Source: Nematopogon swammerdamellus (Eukaryota > Arthropoda > Insecta > Lepidoptera > Adelidae). Taken from it: 64,000 bases of DNA. The notes under the pieces were generated by a model. The model had not been told where the DNA came from, did no database searches, and saw nothing but the letters and a program-made list of their open reading frames with translations. Position 1 is the first letter of the stretch; every line of letters starts with the position of its first letter. Position numbers and translations under genes: made by a program. The stretch is taken from NCBI GenBank assembly GCA_946902875.1, contig OX336340.1, forward strand, positions 4,299,739 to 4,363,738, written 5' to 3'. This document shows positions 10,624 through 21,223 of the stretch, one piece after another.

Positions 10624-11350
10624 CGCCGCGTATAAACACGTGCTTGTACTAGTTCCTGAGGATCTAGTGCAAGCACCAGTGGCGATTCCTGGTGCTGAGT
10701 ATTGGGTTGGCTCTGGCGAAGGAATTATTATTTTCATAATTTCATATATATAACCAATAAATAAAATCACTTTAAATTTAAAAAACATCGCATAGGATCG
10801 TCCTAACCGAATATAAGCAGCTATCAACTCACATACACACACACAACACACATAGCTCGCTAGTCTCTCAATGCGCTCCCCGCTGCGCCAACTCGAAAGG
10901 CCGATCAACGGGTGCGCGCGAGATGGGGGGGACAACGGCCGCTTGTATGGAATACGATAGCGCTTCAAATGTAGCCAACCGGCCAATGAATGCCTTGATG
11001 TGTCGTCATTCGTCGCCCGCGTTTGACGCGCGCGAAATTTCAAATTATGGATTGACGTTTTATCTTATTATAGTGGGTTAATTATAATAAATAATATAAC
11101 CCCATTATTTTTTCAATTTGTTTTGATTTTGATTGATATTAATGGTGGCATTCATTTTATTTGGTTTGGCGGCGCCAACCTCGCCAACTTAAAGGAATCG
11201 CCACTGGCACGTGTTTATACGCGGCGGGGCGGAAGCGGAGCGGCGGCGGAGCGGGAGCGGAGCGGGATATAATTATATTCTTATGGAGAATATTTCCCCG
11301 CTCCGCTCCGCTCCCGCCGGCGCCCCGCTACGTATGCAGCGGCCTTTAAA
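10480..11350. mobile_element. Long-armed GC-rich foldback element
   Basis: Inverted arms lie at about 10480-10690 and 11186-11350. They share ACGTAGCGGGGCGCCGGCGG, GGAAATATTCTCCATAAGAA, GCCGCGTATAAACACGTGC and, innermost, CCAGTGGCGATTCC. The left arm has a poly(C) run of about 30 and a small palindromic insertion. The roughly 500-bp centre has no transposase. Overlapping frames in the arms come from the (GGAGC)n sequence. Confidence 0.75.
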
Positions 11351-11578
11351 TCTCGTGATTAGGGTACAGGAGTGCTACACCCAATTTTTCGAACATAAAA
11401 ACCCTGTGCTAACTTGGGTGAGGCGAAAAACCGCAAAATGTGTGCACTTTTTTTTCGAAATATTTCGAAAACGGTTGAATTTGGCGGAAAACTGTAATTG
11501 TAGTGGATTAAAATTTCCTTCAATGTTCACTGGTTAAACTTATATTATGACCCCATAGGTATCGAGATAGGACAGTCC

Positions 11579-11715
11579 ACTCTGCAGAGCATGCCTGCAG
11601 GCGGACGAGACACCCACCCACGTGCTGCTGGAGTGCGAGGAGGTGGCAGACCTAAGGGCGAAGGAGCTGGGAGACCCGACTACACTTCGAGAGGCGTGCC
11701 AAGATCAACAGGTAC
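11579..11715 (+). mobile_element. LINE-C fragment (C-terminal Cys/His motif)
   Basis: It translates as TLCRACLQADETPTHVLLE then CEEVADLRAKELGDPTTL. The CxxC-(x)n-HxxxxC pattern with ETxxHVLLEC is the C-terminal zinc-binding end of Jockey/R1-type non-LTR retrotransposons. A related piece is at 27680-28013. Confidence 0.7.
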
Positions 11716-12117
11716 AAGAGATCGAAAAAGTGCAAAATTTCTCAAAATCGTAAAAAACTCACTATGTATTTTTCATTTTGGAACATATTTATATAGGTAC
11801 AGCAAATATTACACCACTCGTGAGTTTTTTTTAACAGTATTGTGTGATGTGAGCGAATGATTTTATGGCGGCCACACTAAATAATTAAATACATGTATTT
11901 ACTATGGGTTAAGTACTCAATTTCTGTAATAATTCGTGAAAAAAATGATTCGGAATGCATAAGTTTACTGTTACTGTTTCTAAGAAAATGTTCAGGCGAC
12001 CCGAGATTAAAAGGTTTTTATCAACAACAACAAAATATTTTAAAACATTTTGTTTGTTTAGTTAGGACATAATTATTAGATCATAGATATTACTTACTAA
12101 CGTTTTTAGGATCATAA
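11716..12117. other. Unassigned AT-rich spacer
   Basis: No gene or shared repeat seen. Confidence 0.45.
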
Positions 12118-12512
12118 ATCAATATCAATACTATAATAATAAATCTGTAAGGGATGGTCATGGAGTAATAGTTACTTTGTTTTATGAGATATTCCATTTG
12201 TAGACTCTACTATGATACTAAAACTGAATTGACGATTTTTAGAAATCTTTTCTGTGTGTTTCCTGTGTGATTCCTCCATAACTCTTAAACTAATCATCTG
12301 AATTCGGTGAAACTTCGTACAATCACATTTACCTATACGAGACACAGGATAAGCCAAATAAAATTCAGTTACGCTTACGCTAAGATGTGGCTCTCATACA
12401 AACCGAATTGTTCCGCGCGCCGACATAAAGGTATACGGTAGCGGGCTTACTTACTTCCTTCTTTTTTAAATACGAATTTCACGCGAGCGAAGCCGCGGGT
12501 AAAAGGTAGAAT
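12118..12512 (+). mobile_element. Helitron-like element
   Basis: About 390 bp, from TCAATATCAATACTATAATA to CACGCGAGCGAAGCCGCGGG and a degraded CTAG end (GGTAG). The interior matches the copies at 5305 and 54957. The Helitron class rests on TC/CTAG termini, a short CGCG hairpin before the end, and A|T insertion. Confidence 0.55.
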
Positions 12513-12605
12513 CGTTTTGTTATGATAAAGTGGGATAATTATAGGTTATGCTAGAACATGGTGGCGGGCAAAGACATTCAAACTAGGAAGTATAAATCTG
12601 TACCG

Positions 12606-12880
12606 CATGGGGGTGGTACTTATAGATAATATCCCCACTAGGGAAAGGACAAGATAGATGCCGTGTTAAAGGGCGACTGGTTAGCCACCTTTCACCTTGG
12701 TACGGCCCTTCCACCGTGTCATACAGCAGGTGTGTTCGTGCCTTACTTGCTTCTATTTATAGTTATCTTGCCCGAATATTTTGTGAAACGTGGTGGTCGG
12801 TGTTGTGCTGTAATATAAACTTTGCAGCACAACAGCGGTTACGCTGCTTACCCCGATTGTCGGCACACAGCGTGTGGCAT
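12606..12880 (-). repeat. RepH copy
   Basis: Antisense copy with GGTGGTCGGTGTTGTGCTG, GCAGCACAACAGCGG, TACCCCGATTGTCGG and CAGCGTGTGG. Confidence 0.75.
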
Positions 12881-13019
12881 GTTTGTATAAATCTCTTTGG
12901 TCACAGCTATGTGAACAGTTTAAATGTTAAGTTGTTTCTGTTGGCTATGAAGTTGTTCAATACCTACTTACTACTAAGTATAACTATCTCTATCTTCTCT
13001 ATCTCTACTCTCTATTTCT

Positions 13020-13318
13020 TATAAAAGGGACCTCTGTCTGTATGTATGTTTGAGGTAAACTCCGGAACCACTAAACAGGTACCTATTGACACGGTTTGCA
13101 CCAATGGAAAAAGTAGTTCTTGAGGCTCACTATATATATATAGGCTATATACTATCACGCTAAATAGCCTTAGGGCTGAGCAGTATCAAAGGCAGTAAAG
13201 TGTGAACGGTTGAGAGAGAGAGAACATATAAAAGAAGCGATCGTTTATTATCATATTTGCGTTAAATCGTATTTGCTATTAAACCGAGTCTTCCGCGAGC
13301 GAAGCGGCGGGGAAAAGT
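13020..13318 (+). mobile_element. Helitron-like element, second subfamily
   Basis: The stretch after (CTCTAT)n holds GGGACCTCTGTCTGTATGTA and ends TTCCGCGAGCGAAGCGGCGG, then GGAAAAGTTAA. The 3' hairpin region parallels the other Helitron-like ends, but the CTAG is lost. Confidence 0.35.
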
Positions 13319-13463
13319 TAATTCACTATATCAACATCCATGTGACAGCGGCCAGTTCTAGTACAAAGAGATCCTTCTCGTTAACCTGTATCGGGGGGCA
13401 CGGCAGTGCCCCCGCCATGCCAAGTCGAGCGAACACGGCCGTACCATCCTTTTTCTCGGATAG

Positions 13464-13889
13464 CTCTTACCCCGCATATTTCCAAAGTCTAGTATGCGAG
13501 TTGCTCTGATTGGTCGTTCTCAACTTTGGCGGGAAATAGAAATTTTATTTCGGAAGTATTTCCAAAAATAAAGTTTTCTTAGGTGGTTATAAAAAAAAAC
13601 CATAACCTAATTTCAACACCCTAACATTGCTTAAAAAAAAGTAAAACAAAATAAAAAAATTGGCAAAAGGGACACGAATGGCCGAGATCGAAAAAATAAA
13701 AACCCTACACTCCTACACTCTACCACTGAGCCACCAAAGTACATATGCGACCAAACGAATATATCGGATTCAGTAGGTTCGCTGGGGGTGCCGGAGGCGG
13801 AGCCAGACAATTTATATTTCCCGCCAAAGTTGAGAACGACCAATCAGAGCAACTCGCATACTAGACTTTGGAAATATGCCTCTTACCCC
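13464..13889. mobile_element. Foldback MITE with 10-bp target duplication (MULE-like)
   Basis: Element 13474-13879 (406 bp). Its ends are perfect inverted repeats for about 65 bp, starting GCATATTTCCAAAGTCTAG. It is flanked by direct repeats CTCTTACCCC at 13464-13473 and 13880-13889. A 10-bp duplication and long perfect TIRs suit the Mutator-like superfamily. The centre includes a tRNA-like A box on the minus strand (GGTGGCTCAGTGGTAGAG). Confidence 0.85.
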
Positions 13890-14020
13890 TACGTTAGGTA
13901 TGGTCACAGAAGTAATATATAGGTATGGTAAAATGTAATAAAGTGAAACACAGAAATAAATTTAAAACATTTTATTCTACAATAAATAAATTTGCAATAA
14001 AAATAAGTAGATACGACATT

Positions 14021-14166
14021 AAGCGCGTCTTGCACCAACACGAGTTTAGAGTTAAATAGCGAGTTATGGATTTAAACGCGGTTCAAACGCGGTTCCCACA
14101 TACAACGGGTGCTAGTTTAACGAGTTAAACTGGTTTATAGTTAAATTCGTGTTGGTGCAAGTGGGC
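14021..14166. mobile_element. Small MITE with CTTGCACCAACACGA ends
   Basis: About 145 bp. The left end CTTGCACCAACACGAGTTTA and the right end CTTGCACCAACACGAATTTA (reverse strand) form the TIRs. The class is undetermined. Confidence 0.65.
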
Positions 14167-14469
14167 CTAATTAAAGTAACTCCAAGTTATGCAATGTATT
14201 TGAGCATTAATCATAAAATTGCATTGTATGAGGTTTTTCAAAGGAATTACATCTTACTGCAGAACATAATGAAAGTATATTTTGTACATAGATTGATTTA
14301 TTGAGATTAAGTTAATTTATCCGGAATTAAAATAAACAGACATTACTTCTTTTCAAATATTTCTTGTCGTAAATTAAAATTAACTTGTTAAGACCACTCG
14401 ACGCCGCTGCCCACATTTACGTTTCCGACTAAACATTTCTTTCCGTTTTTATTCGAAAATTTATCAAAT

Positions 14470-14575
14470 TTACTCACGGTCGTCTCCGAGATAGCTCATG
14501 AAGAAGGGCCACACGTTTGGCCCGAAACGTCGAGCCACATAGCTCGGAGGCGACCGTTAGTAAGGCCGATAAACG
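14470..14575. repeat. Nested hairpin repeat
   Basis: The outer arms ACGGTCGTCTCCGAG and CTCGGAGGCGACCGT are inverted. Between them, GGGCCACACGTTTGGCCC forms a smaller hairpin. Related pieces are at 1389-1500. Confidence 0.5.
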
Positions 14576-15263
14576 TTCTAATAATGTTTAAACAGCCGCG
14601 TTAATTTAAAAACCCACCTTTCCGTAGTTAAGTTACTCTTTGTTCAAAACTCTAGATGAAAATTTAGGATAGTCCTACATTTTTAAAATTGTAATATTTT
14701 TCAACTTAAAAAAATATTCAAAACGTAAAACTGTACCATCCTTGTACTCTTTATCAAAACTTTTAAACAAAAATAATTTATTTGCAAAACTTTACCGAAA
14801 TGTTCACAATAAGTCAACTACGGAAACCTAGACGGAAACAAAACTCAGAATCGCAAGCGTCGAGTATTTTCTTACAATCCGACCAACTGATTACTGTACA
14901 AGAATAATTAACAATTTGCACCTTCCATAAAACTCCCAATCAATAATAATTAACGTTTTAACATTGCATTCCGAAACAACAATATGTACCAGATTCTTTC
15001 GTGTGCACAGAAAAACAAATATTTGTGCATTTGCGTGCTAAAACTATCAACATACAAAATGTCTTAAATTAATTAAACTAAAACATAAAACTTGTTCATT
15101 AATAAAAAAAAACAATAGTTACAGCGAGTGAAAACTCGCAACGAAACAGAAGCAGAGCTTATACACATAACACAAATTGATGATCCGTCTCAAATACTCT
15201 CAAAACTCAATCTTGTTATTTTGAACTAGAGTTGCGTTGCGTTTATATGACGGTGACATAGGT
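14576..15263. other. Unassigned AT-rich spacer
   Basis: Long A-rich stretches and no gene or shared repeat seen. Confidence 0.45.
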
Positions 15264-15396
15264 AGGTACAGTACCCGGCAGCAAATAATGCACGTCGAGC
15301 TTTAGAAAGAGACAATCCGGTTGTAGAGCGTCGTCCCTGTCGCACGAAATCGCACGTCTCTGCGACACATATTATTTGCTGCGGAAACTGTACTCT
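15264..15396. mobile_element. Small MITE with GCAGCAAATAAT ends
   Basis: The left AGTACCCGGCAGCAAATAAT and the inverted right end (AGTTTCCGCAGCAAATAAT on the minus strand) bound about 130 bp without coding content. Confidence 0.55.
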
Positions 15397-17034
15397 AAAT
15401 TCGAAAAAAAAACGGAAATGGCGCATGAATAAAGTACCTATACCCAGGGACGATAAAAGTGACCAATTCCCATACAATGGTGTATGTCTGTTTTCTCAGT
15501 CAAAAAACCCAAAAAATCATTTTTATTTGAGGACGCAACACCCCGAAATCGCTTGCCAACATGGTGTCGTCCGTCGCCAAATCTCGAAATCAACTGAGAA
15601 ATTCGTTAATTTTTTGCTCTGGACTGGAGCCAAAGTGCATCAGATCAAGTAGGACATATTTTAGGCTTATCTGCATTTTGGCAGAGCTTATATTCTAATG
15701 CCAAGTTCGGCCGCGCCACTGTTCCATGCGGGTGGAACTCTGCGGTATTTAATTGTGCGGTCCATACGTATGGAACATCGTCGTGTGAGTGGTTAATACA
15801 AATATATATAAATATATATTAAATCAAACTGTTTACATTTATTTGGTTACAATAATTATGATTATTTTTTCACACGCATCTTTTGCGCCAACAGTCAACA
15901 CACCAAGAATGAATATTGATGTTTATGCCAATGTAAGAAAATGCTGAAATTCTCAGTTCTAATAGTATTTAAGACGAATGTGTATCATTTTACATTTCCT
16001 ATCTACTTACTCTCACATTATAAGTTTATACAAAATTGGAAAATCACATTATGCCGTTAACCTTTAAGCCTGCAATGCGCAATTGGGTTTTATCTCGCTC
16101 GAACTAAGCAATTAAAGCGAGATTACACTAATCTTTTTCTGGTCAGAGATGTTTACAAATACAAACACACTCTCCCGGCGGTGTTGCGGAAAGCACTAGC
16201 AAACGGGACAGCCCCTTTATCCCATACTATACCTAAACCAACCACCGAGAGCGGAGAGCTATTTTCTTTGATGCTTTGTCTGTTCTACCTTGGTTTAACT
16301 ATTTATATTCCAATGTTCCTATTCTTCAGAGCTTGTTGATGGCCAGATGGACCGCAGAACACAATATACATAGAACATAACAGAATAGGCGGGGTATATC
16401 CCCCCCTCCCCTTGGATCCGCGCCTGCGTGACGTCACAGCGTCCGCGGCAAAATTGATGTCGACAGATAAAGGAATGTACCCATACCATGTGACGACCCC
16501 CCCTAACCACCGCTCTCCCCTGTGACCCAGCGTGGTATTTTCACAAACCACTCCCCAAATGGGTCACGTGGTATTGATAAGTTCCCTAATAAATGTTCTA
16601 CCTTGTACAGACTGAGCGCACATTATCAAGAGTTAAGCTGGAAATCATATTTTTTTGCATTCCAATTTCAATATGATGAAATGCGACATTGGACCTTGTA
16701 ATTCTCTGTTCGACAGCTCCGATCTCAAGGCTACGTAAACACAAAACGCACTGGTTTTCAACACGCTGGCAACACTCGTCGCCGCTTAGCTTGAGAAAAC
16801 AATATTACATATTTACACCTTACGATACGCCTACGGTCTCTGGTAATGGTTTAATTTTTTTTTGGGAGCGTAAAAAAATACTTTCGAAACCGATTCGTAA
16901 GTAACATCTTTGTGTAAGAAAATAATATCCAAAGTTTCTTCTATACATATCGCATAGTCAATAATACATAAGGCATAATCAATAGAACGTACGCTTCTGT
17001 CTGTCCCTGTGGAACGAACCGAAACATCTGGCCG
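15397..17034. other. Unassigned spacer
   Basis: No gene recognised. The frames at 16303-16551 and 16689-16904 have no homology that I can see. A C-rich patch lies at 16380-16560. Confidence 0.4.
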
Positions 17035-17035
17035 T

Positions 17036-17405
17036 AGTAGAGAGCGTACCAACTAAAAGTTCGCTTCGCCGTTATGTTGGCTCCACTGTCTATCTGTCAA
17101 AACAGCGTTGAGGGTTGCTATGTGTACAGACTTACCCGTAATTATCAGTATTTACCGTATTTTTTGTACGGCAAATACCGATTACATTGTTGTTGTTGTT
17201 GTTTGCTGCCCAGCCTCTTGGGAAGACGGGTGGGCCATTCTCCGCACTGAGACCTCAAGACGGTCCGTTGTACGTTGTCACCGATTACATTATTAGGTAA
17301 TATAACCTTCACAATCTGGCAGCACGAATTTAAGCACTGACAGTGACACTGACAGTGGAGCCAACATAACGGCGAAGGGAACTTTTAGTTGGAAAGCTCT
17401 CTACT
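17036..17405. mobile_element. MITE with TIRs of about 55 bp and a nested insertion
   Basis: Inverted ends share GTAGAGAGC, CCAACTAAAAGTTC, TTCGCCGTTATGTTGGCTCC and ACTGTC, at 17036-17091 and 17350-17405. It carries the nested retro-insert at 17189-17279. Confidence 0.75.
17189..17279 (-). mobile_element. Nested LINE/SINE 3' fragment, (AAC)n tail, 12-bp TSD
   Basis: 91 bp flanked by perfect direct repeats ACCGATTACATT (17177-17188 and 17280-17291). On the minus strand it ends in (AAC)n. A microsatellite-like tail and a 12-bp TSD indicate target-primed reverse transcription, as for RTE-type LINEs. Confidence 0.75.
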
Positions 17406-17597
17406 GTGAAGTTTAGATTTCTAGTGTTGCCAGTACAGTTTTTAGTGTTGTCTCATATTATGCTGTGGATAAAACGAAAATGGGAGATAGGGGTAGACAT
17501 TTCTAACAAAAATCACTATAAAACATTGGTTACCAATTTTTGCAATAACTTTTGGCTTGCCCTTACCAATAATGTATCAACTAGTAAGAGTGTAGTA

Positions 17598-18035
17598 AAA
17601 CAAGTGCGAGTTGGAGTCGCGCACCGAGATCGCGCACCACCACATAATTAGCCGCTTTTCATTATTTGATTATCGTTGATTATTATTGTTGTTTTACTTT
17701 AGAGCTTGAACTATAATCACAACAAGTTTCAAGCTCGCATGTATTACCGTTTTTAGGATGGAGCAAAGAGACATTGGAAAAAAAAAATTTTTTTTTCTTA
17801 CAACTACACATGCAAGAAACATGTATTTTTTTTTTCAAATTCGCTTATTTTAAACTTGTTGTTTTTTTTGTTTTTCTTTTAATTATGTGTTAGGATATCC
17901 ACCATAATAACACAAATTCTGTGAAAATGTGAACCGGCTAAGTACCTATTACGGTTCAAAAGGTACAGCCCTTTAAATGTAGGTCAGACGAGAGGCGCAG
18001 GCTCAAGGCAGTAATACGTTATGGAACTATCAAAA
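17598..18035 (+). repeat. RepG, diverged copy
   Basis: It starts AAGTGCGAGTTGGAGTCGCG and has CATAATAACACAAATTCTGT, ACGGTTCAAAAGGTACAGCC, then an eroded 3' end. Confidence 0.65.
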
Positions 18036-18966
18036 AATTAATCCACATTAAAATAGTTGCTAGTCAATTCAGAATTATTGTAAAAAAAGCATAAGGTATA
18101 ATTTTTTATGTGACTATTATAATTATGCGTCGAATGTACCTATACTATATTATTTTATGGTCGGGTCTTGCAAAACAATAGTTAAATTGAAATAAATGTA
18201 AAGACTTAGGAATTTGGTAAATTATAGTGATTTTGTTGAAGATTGCCTTCCCTATCTCGCATTTTCGTTTTGCCCACTACTTATGCAGCAACCTGAAGCG
18301 CCCATAGAAACCGTTACAAATGCTTTCCCTACGCGGCATACCCACACCACCTGCGTCCCTATGCTGTGTGAACTATCTGACTATGCACTTACATTATGTA
18401 TACATATATATTATTACTTAATAGATTAATTACTTAAATTTACATAGTGTACTTCACCACTCCTCTGACTCGCTTACACGTCTGATCTCCCTCACTCCTA
18501 ACATCCAGCCAACGATATCTTAAAAAAAAAAGTAAAAATTTGTTCAAGTTAAAAATTACGATAGTATTTGGTCGAAACTACGAAAGTAAACTAAAGTCAA
18601 CTAATTTAAATTGTTTAAAATTGGAAGCATTCATATTTGAGGTTATAGTTGATAGTCAACTGTCATTCTTTTTGATAACGGCACCATCATTTGATATTTT
18701 CTCTAAAGTGTACCAAACCAGATACACAATTTTTTACAAATATACCACAAATTCTGTCTAGTGTTACATTGATGTATGGAATTTTACATACTTGCACATC
18801 GGATACATTCAATAGATAATTACATTTACATAACAGAAGTTTAATAGTAGGTAGTAAAGAATGGAAACGTAAATTGCTTGATTTTGGCCCAAACAACCGG
18901 GTGTACCATAGAAATTGTGTCTAACGGGCGGTCTAGCAAATATGACCGATACACAGCACACAATAA
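18036..18966. other. Unassigned AT-rich spacer
   Basis: No convincing gene or shared repeat. Confidence 0.45.
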
Positions 18967-19290
18967 GGTCTCTCAGTCACAGACGATTTGTAAGGTCACT
19001 CAGTCTGTTCTACAGACACTATCATGGACGCTGCTCGGAGGAACTTGGTTCCCTTATTCCTTGCCATCCAACCTATCTTCGCAGCACTCGCCGCAGAGAA
19101 ACTGAGCACCCTTTTGTTGTTGACATTGGGCTTTTGCGACGGGCAAGACAGCCTAGCAACAGTCCGCAAATCTGCTGCCATGGCGCCTCACTGAGCGTGG
19201 TTTCGCGAGGACAGGGGTTTTTAGCACTGTCGACTGTACCATTGGTCCCTCGACACAGCCGTCCATGTTGGTTAACATAAACAATATTTT
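18967..19290 (+). mobile_element. LINE-A 3' end with internal deletion
   Basis: It matches the longer copy at 40738-41381 from CTCAGTCACAGACGATTTGT, through TTTTGTTGTTGACATTGGGC, to the end near ACATAAACAATATTTT. About 115 bp encoding the RTA..WN..FP segment are missing at about 19135, so the frame is broken. Confidence 0.85.
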
Positions 19291-19850
19291 TTTTTAATAA
19301 AACATTTCACAAAATCAAATGTGACGTCTTGTTGTGACTGTGTAGGGCATTAGAGACTTGGCTACTTTGCAAAGTACGCGCTGTTGTTCATGCAATCAAA
19401 CATTCTGCAAGCGCCGTGTTGGCTTAGAATAATTTAACAGGTAATGCGTCACATTGAGACGTGTGCATGTGTTACTGGGGTCAGATTTGCGTGATATGTG
19501 TATGGGAGGTTGCTTCATGTTTTTTTTTATTTGTAGATAATTTGTAAAATTGCGATATTTTAGTATACAGTGTTTCAGAATAGGCTTGAGAAACTTCAGG
19601 AATAGAAAGTACTCATTAGAAGCAAAAAAAAATCCTTATTATTCAAATCGAAATACCGTCATAAAAAAATTTAAAATTGTAATAAAAACTCGATGGACAG
19701 CAAGTATGGGGAGATTTGGCAACAGTGCTGTCTAGGTCTAGGGAGTGCACTGATCTAGTCCAGTCCCCTGTCATTCAAATTGAAGTGTTTGAATTTTACC
19801 CAAATGCAGTTCAATTCTACTAGTTAGCATGTAATATAGTCATTTTAGTT
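19291..19850. other. Unassigned spacer beyond the putative ELOVL 3' end
   Basis: No gene or shared repeat seen. Confidence 0.4.
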
Positions 19851-21091
19851 TTTATTTAATAAAGGCGGCCGTTAACCGTCCACCAAATCTCGATGAAACG
19901 ATTTTCACCAAAAAATGATAAATCTGGGAAAAAGTTTCAGAGCTTTTCGTCTTCAAATATGGACACCTTTCGAGCCCTGAAGTTACGAAACCCTATCCTG
20001 CAACACCAAGGTATATATTGTGACTAAAATATCAAATTAAAATGGCGCCGTTGCTAAGATCACAGGAAATCGCGCGTAGAAACTTAAGACCATTTTCGTT
20101 CCAACGTAAAGAGATTAATGCGAAAATGAACTTGTTTGAACTACGACTACACGAAGGACATACAGTTTTACTCGATCCAAAGAACGCGAGAAGTTGTAAG
20201 TAAGGCAAAACAAAGGAAACAGAATCCCATTCGGAGTTGACTAGATCGACGCTACGTCGCGACGCTTACATAATATTACAATCGCGTCGAACAGGAAGTA
20301 ATATTCTGCAGGGACTAATGCCATTAAGGATAATGCCGTCGGTTTCACGGAGCACCAGATTTTGCATTACATTTGTGTAGGTACGCTCGCTTAATCTATT
20401 CACAGATGAATTCCATCTAAATATTATTGTCTTGTACGTACACCGACGCTCGCGGTCCGCACACAAAATAACAAAGCGCTCTCAATATTAACTTAAATGC
20501 TTAAAAGTTTTTGGTGAGGATGTACAAAGCCTCGATGAACAAAATATCCTAGGTGGATATGCGCAAAAATTCAGCTCGTACGCACAAAACTTCAGACTGT
20601 ACGCACAAAGCATCAGCTGGTAAGCACAAAACTTCAGTCTGTACGTACAAAACCTCTGTCAGCAAGTACAAAACCTCTACCTGTACGTAAAACCTCTGTC
20701 TGTACGTACAAAACCTCTGTCTGTACGTACAAAACCTCAAACTGTACGTACCTCTGACTGTACATACAACCTCAGCCTGTACGTATAAAACCTCTGCCTG
20801 TACGTACAAACCCCCAGGCTGTACGTACAAAACCTCAGCCTGTACGCATAAAGCCTCAGCCTGTACGTACAAAACCTCGGCCTGTACGCCTCAGCCCGTA
20901 CGCACAAAACCTCACCAAAAGGCGCACGAAACCGCAGTATTTACGCACAAAACATCCAGCAACGGTTCGTCCTCGGCGCGCAAAACCTCAGCAGGCGGGA
21001 CGACGCGCGCAACGTCTGCGAGCATCAGGTAACTTGAGAACACTTAACGCTAAGAAGCCTGAGAGCCGACAATGCGGTGTTGCGTGCGGCA
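19851..21091 (-). other. Probable 3' UTR of the ELOVL gene
   Basis: On the minus strand the first AATAAA that I found after the stop codon is at 19856-19851, giving a possible 3' UTR of about 1.2 kb. It contains the 21-bp minisatellite (20570-20960). The 3' end is inferred from the hexamer alone. Confidence 0.3.
20570..20960. repeat. 21-bp minisatellite in the ELOVL 3' region
   Basis: About 18 diverged units of CTGTACGTACAAAACCTCWGY. It begins about 130 bp beyond the ELOVL stop. The minus-strand frame at 20549-20872 (YVQAEVL repeats) follows from a unit length divisible by three and is not a gene. Confidence 0.85.
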
Positions 21092-21223
21092 CTACGAGGC
21101 GGCTTGGCGTTGTCGCACGAACGCGTCCGCGTCCGACGACGCGTACGAGTTGGGCACCAGCTCGTCCGCCTCGTGGCTGTAGCCGCTCTTGCCGTTTGGC
21201 ACCTTGCGGTCGTCGTCCACCAC
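21092..21223 (-). CDS. ELOVL: ELOVL terminal coding exon 7
   Basis: It encodes residues 277-319, from VVDDDRKVPNGKSGYSHEAD to the C-terminal RQRQAAS, then TAG at 21094-21092. The acceptor TTGTTGCCCAG joins in phase 0 to the ATG that ends exon 6. The exon is GC-rich, with GC3-biased codons unlike the AT-rich spacer, which supports real coding. Confidence 0.88.
   Translation of the reverse strand: MVDDDRKVPNGKSGYSHEADELVPNSYASSDADAFVRQRQAAS

Noticed and set aside
10477..11043. 188-residue minus-strand frame with poly-Gly
   Set aside because: It crosses the poly(C) run and foldback arm; open because of GC-rich simple sequence.
20549..20872. 107-residue YVQAEVL-repeat frame
   Set aside because: It follows from the 21-bp minisatellite; the array is diverged and lies in the ELOVL 3' region.
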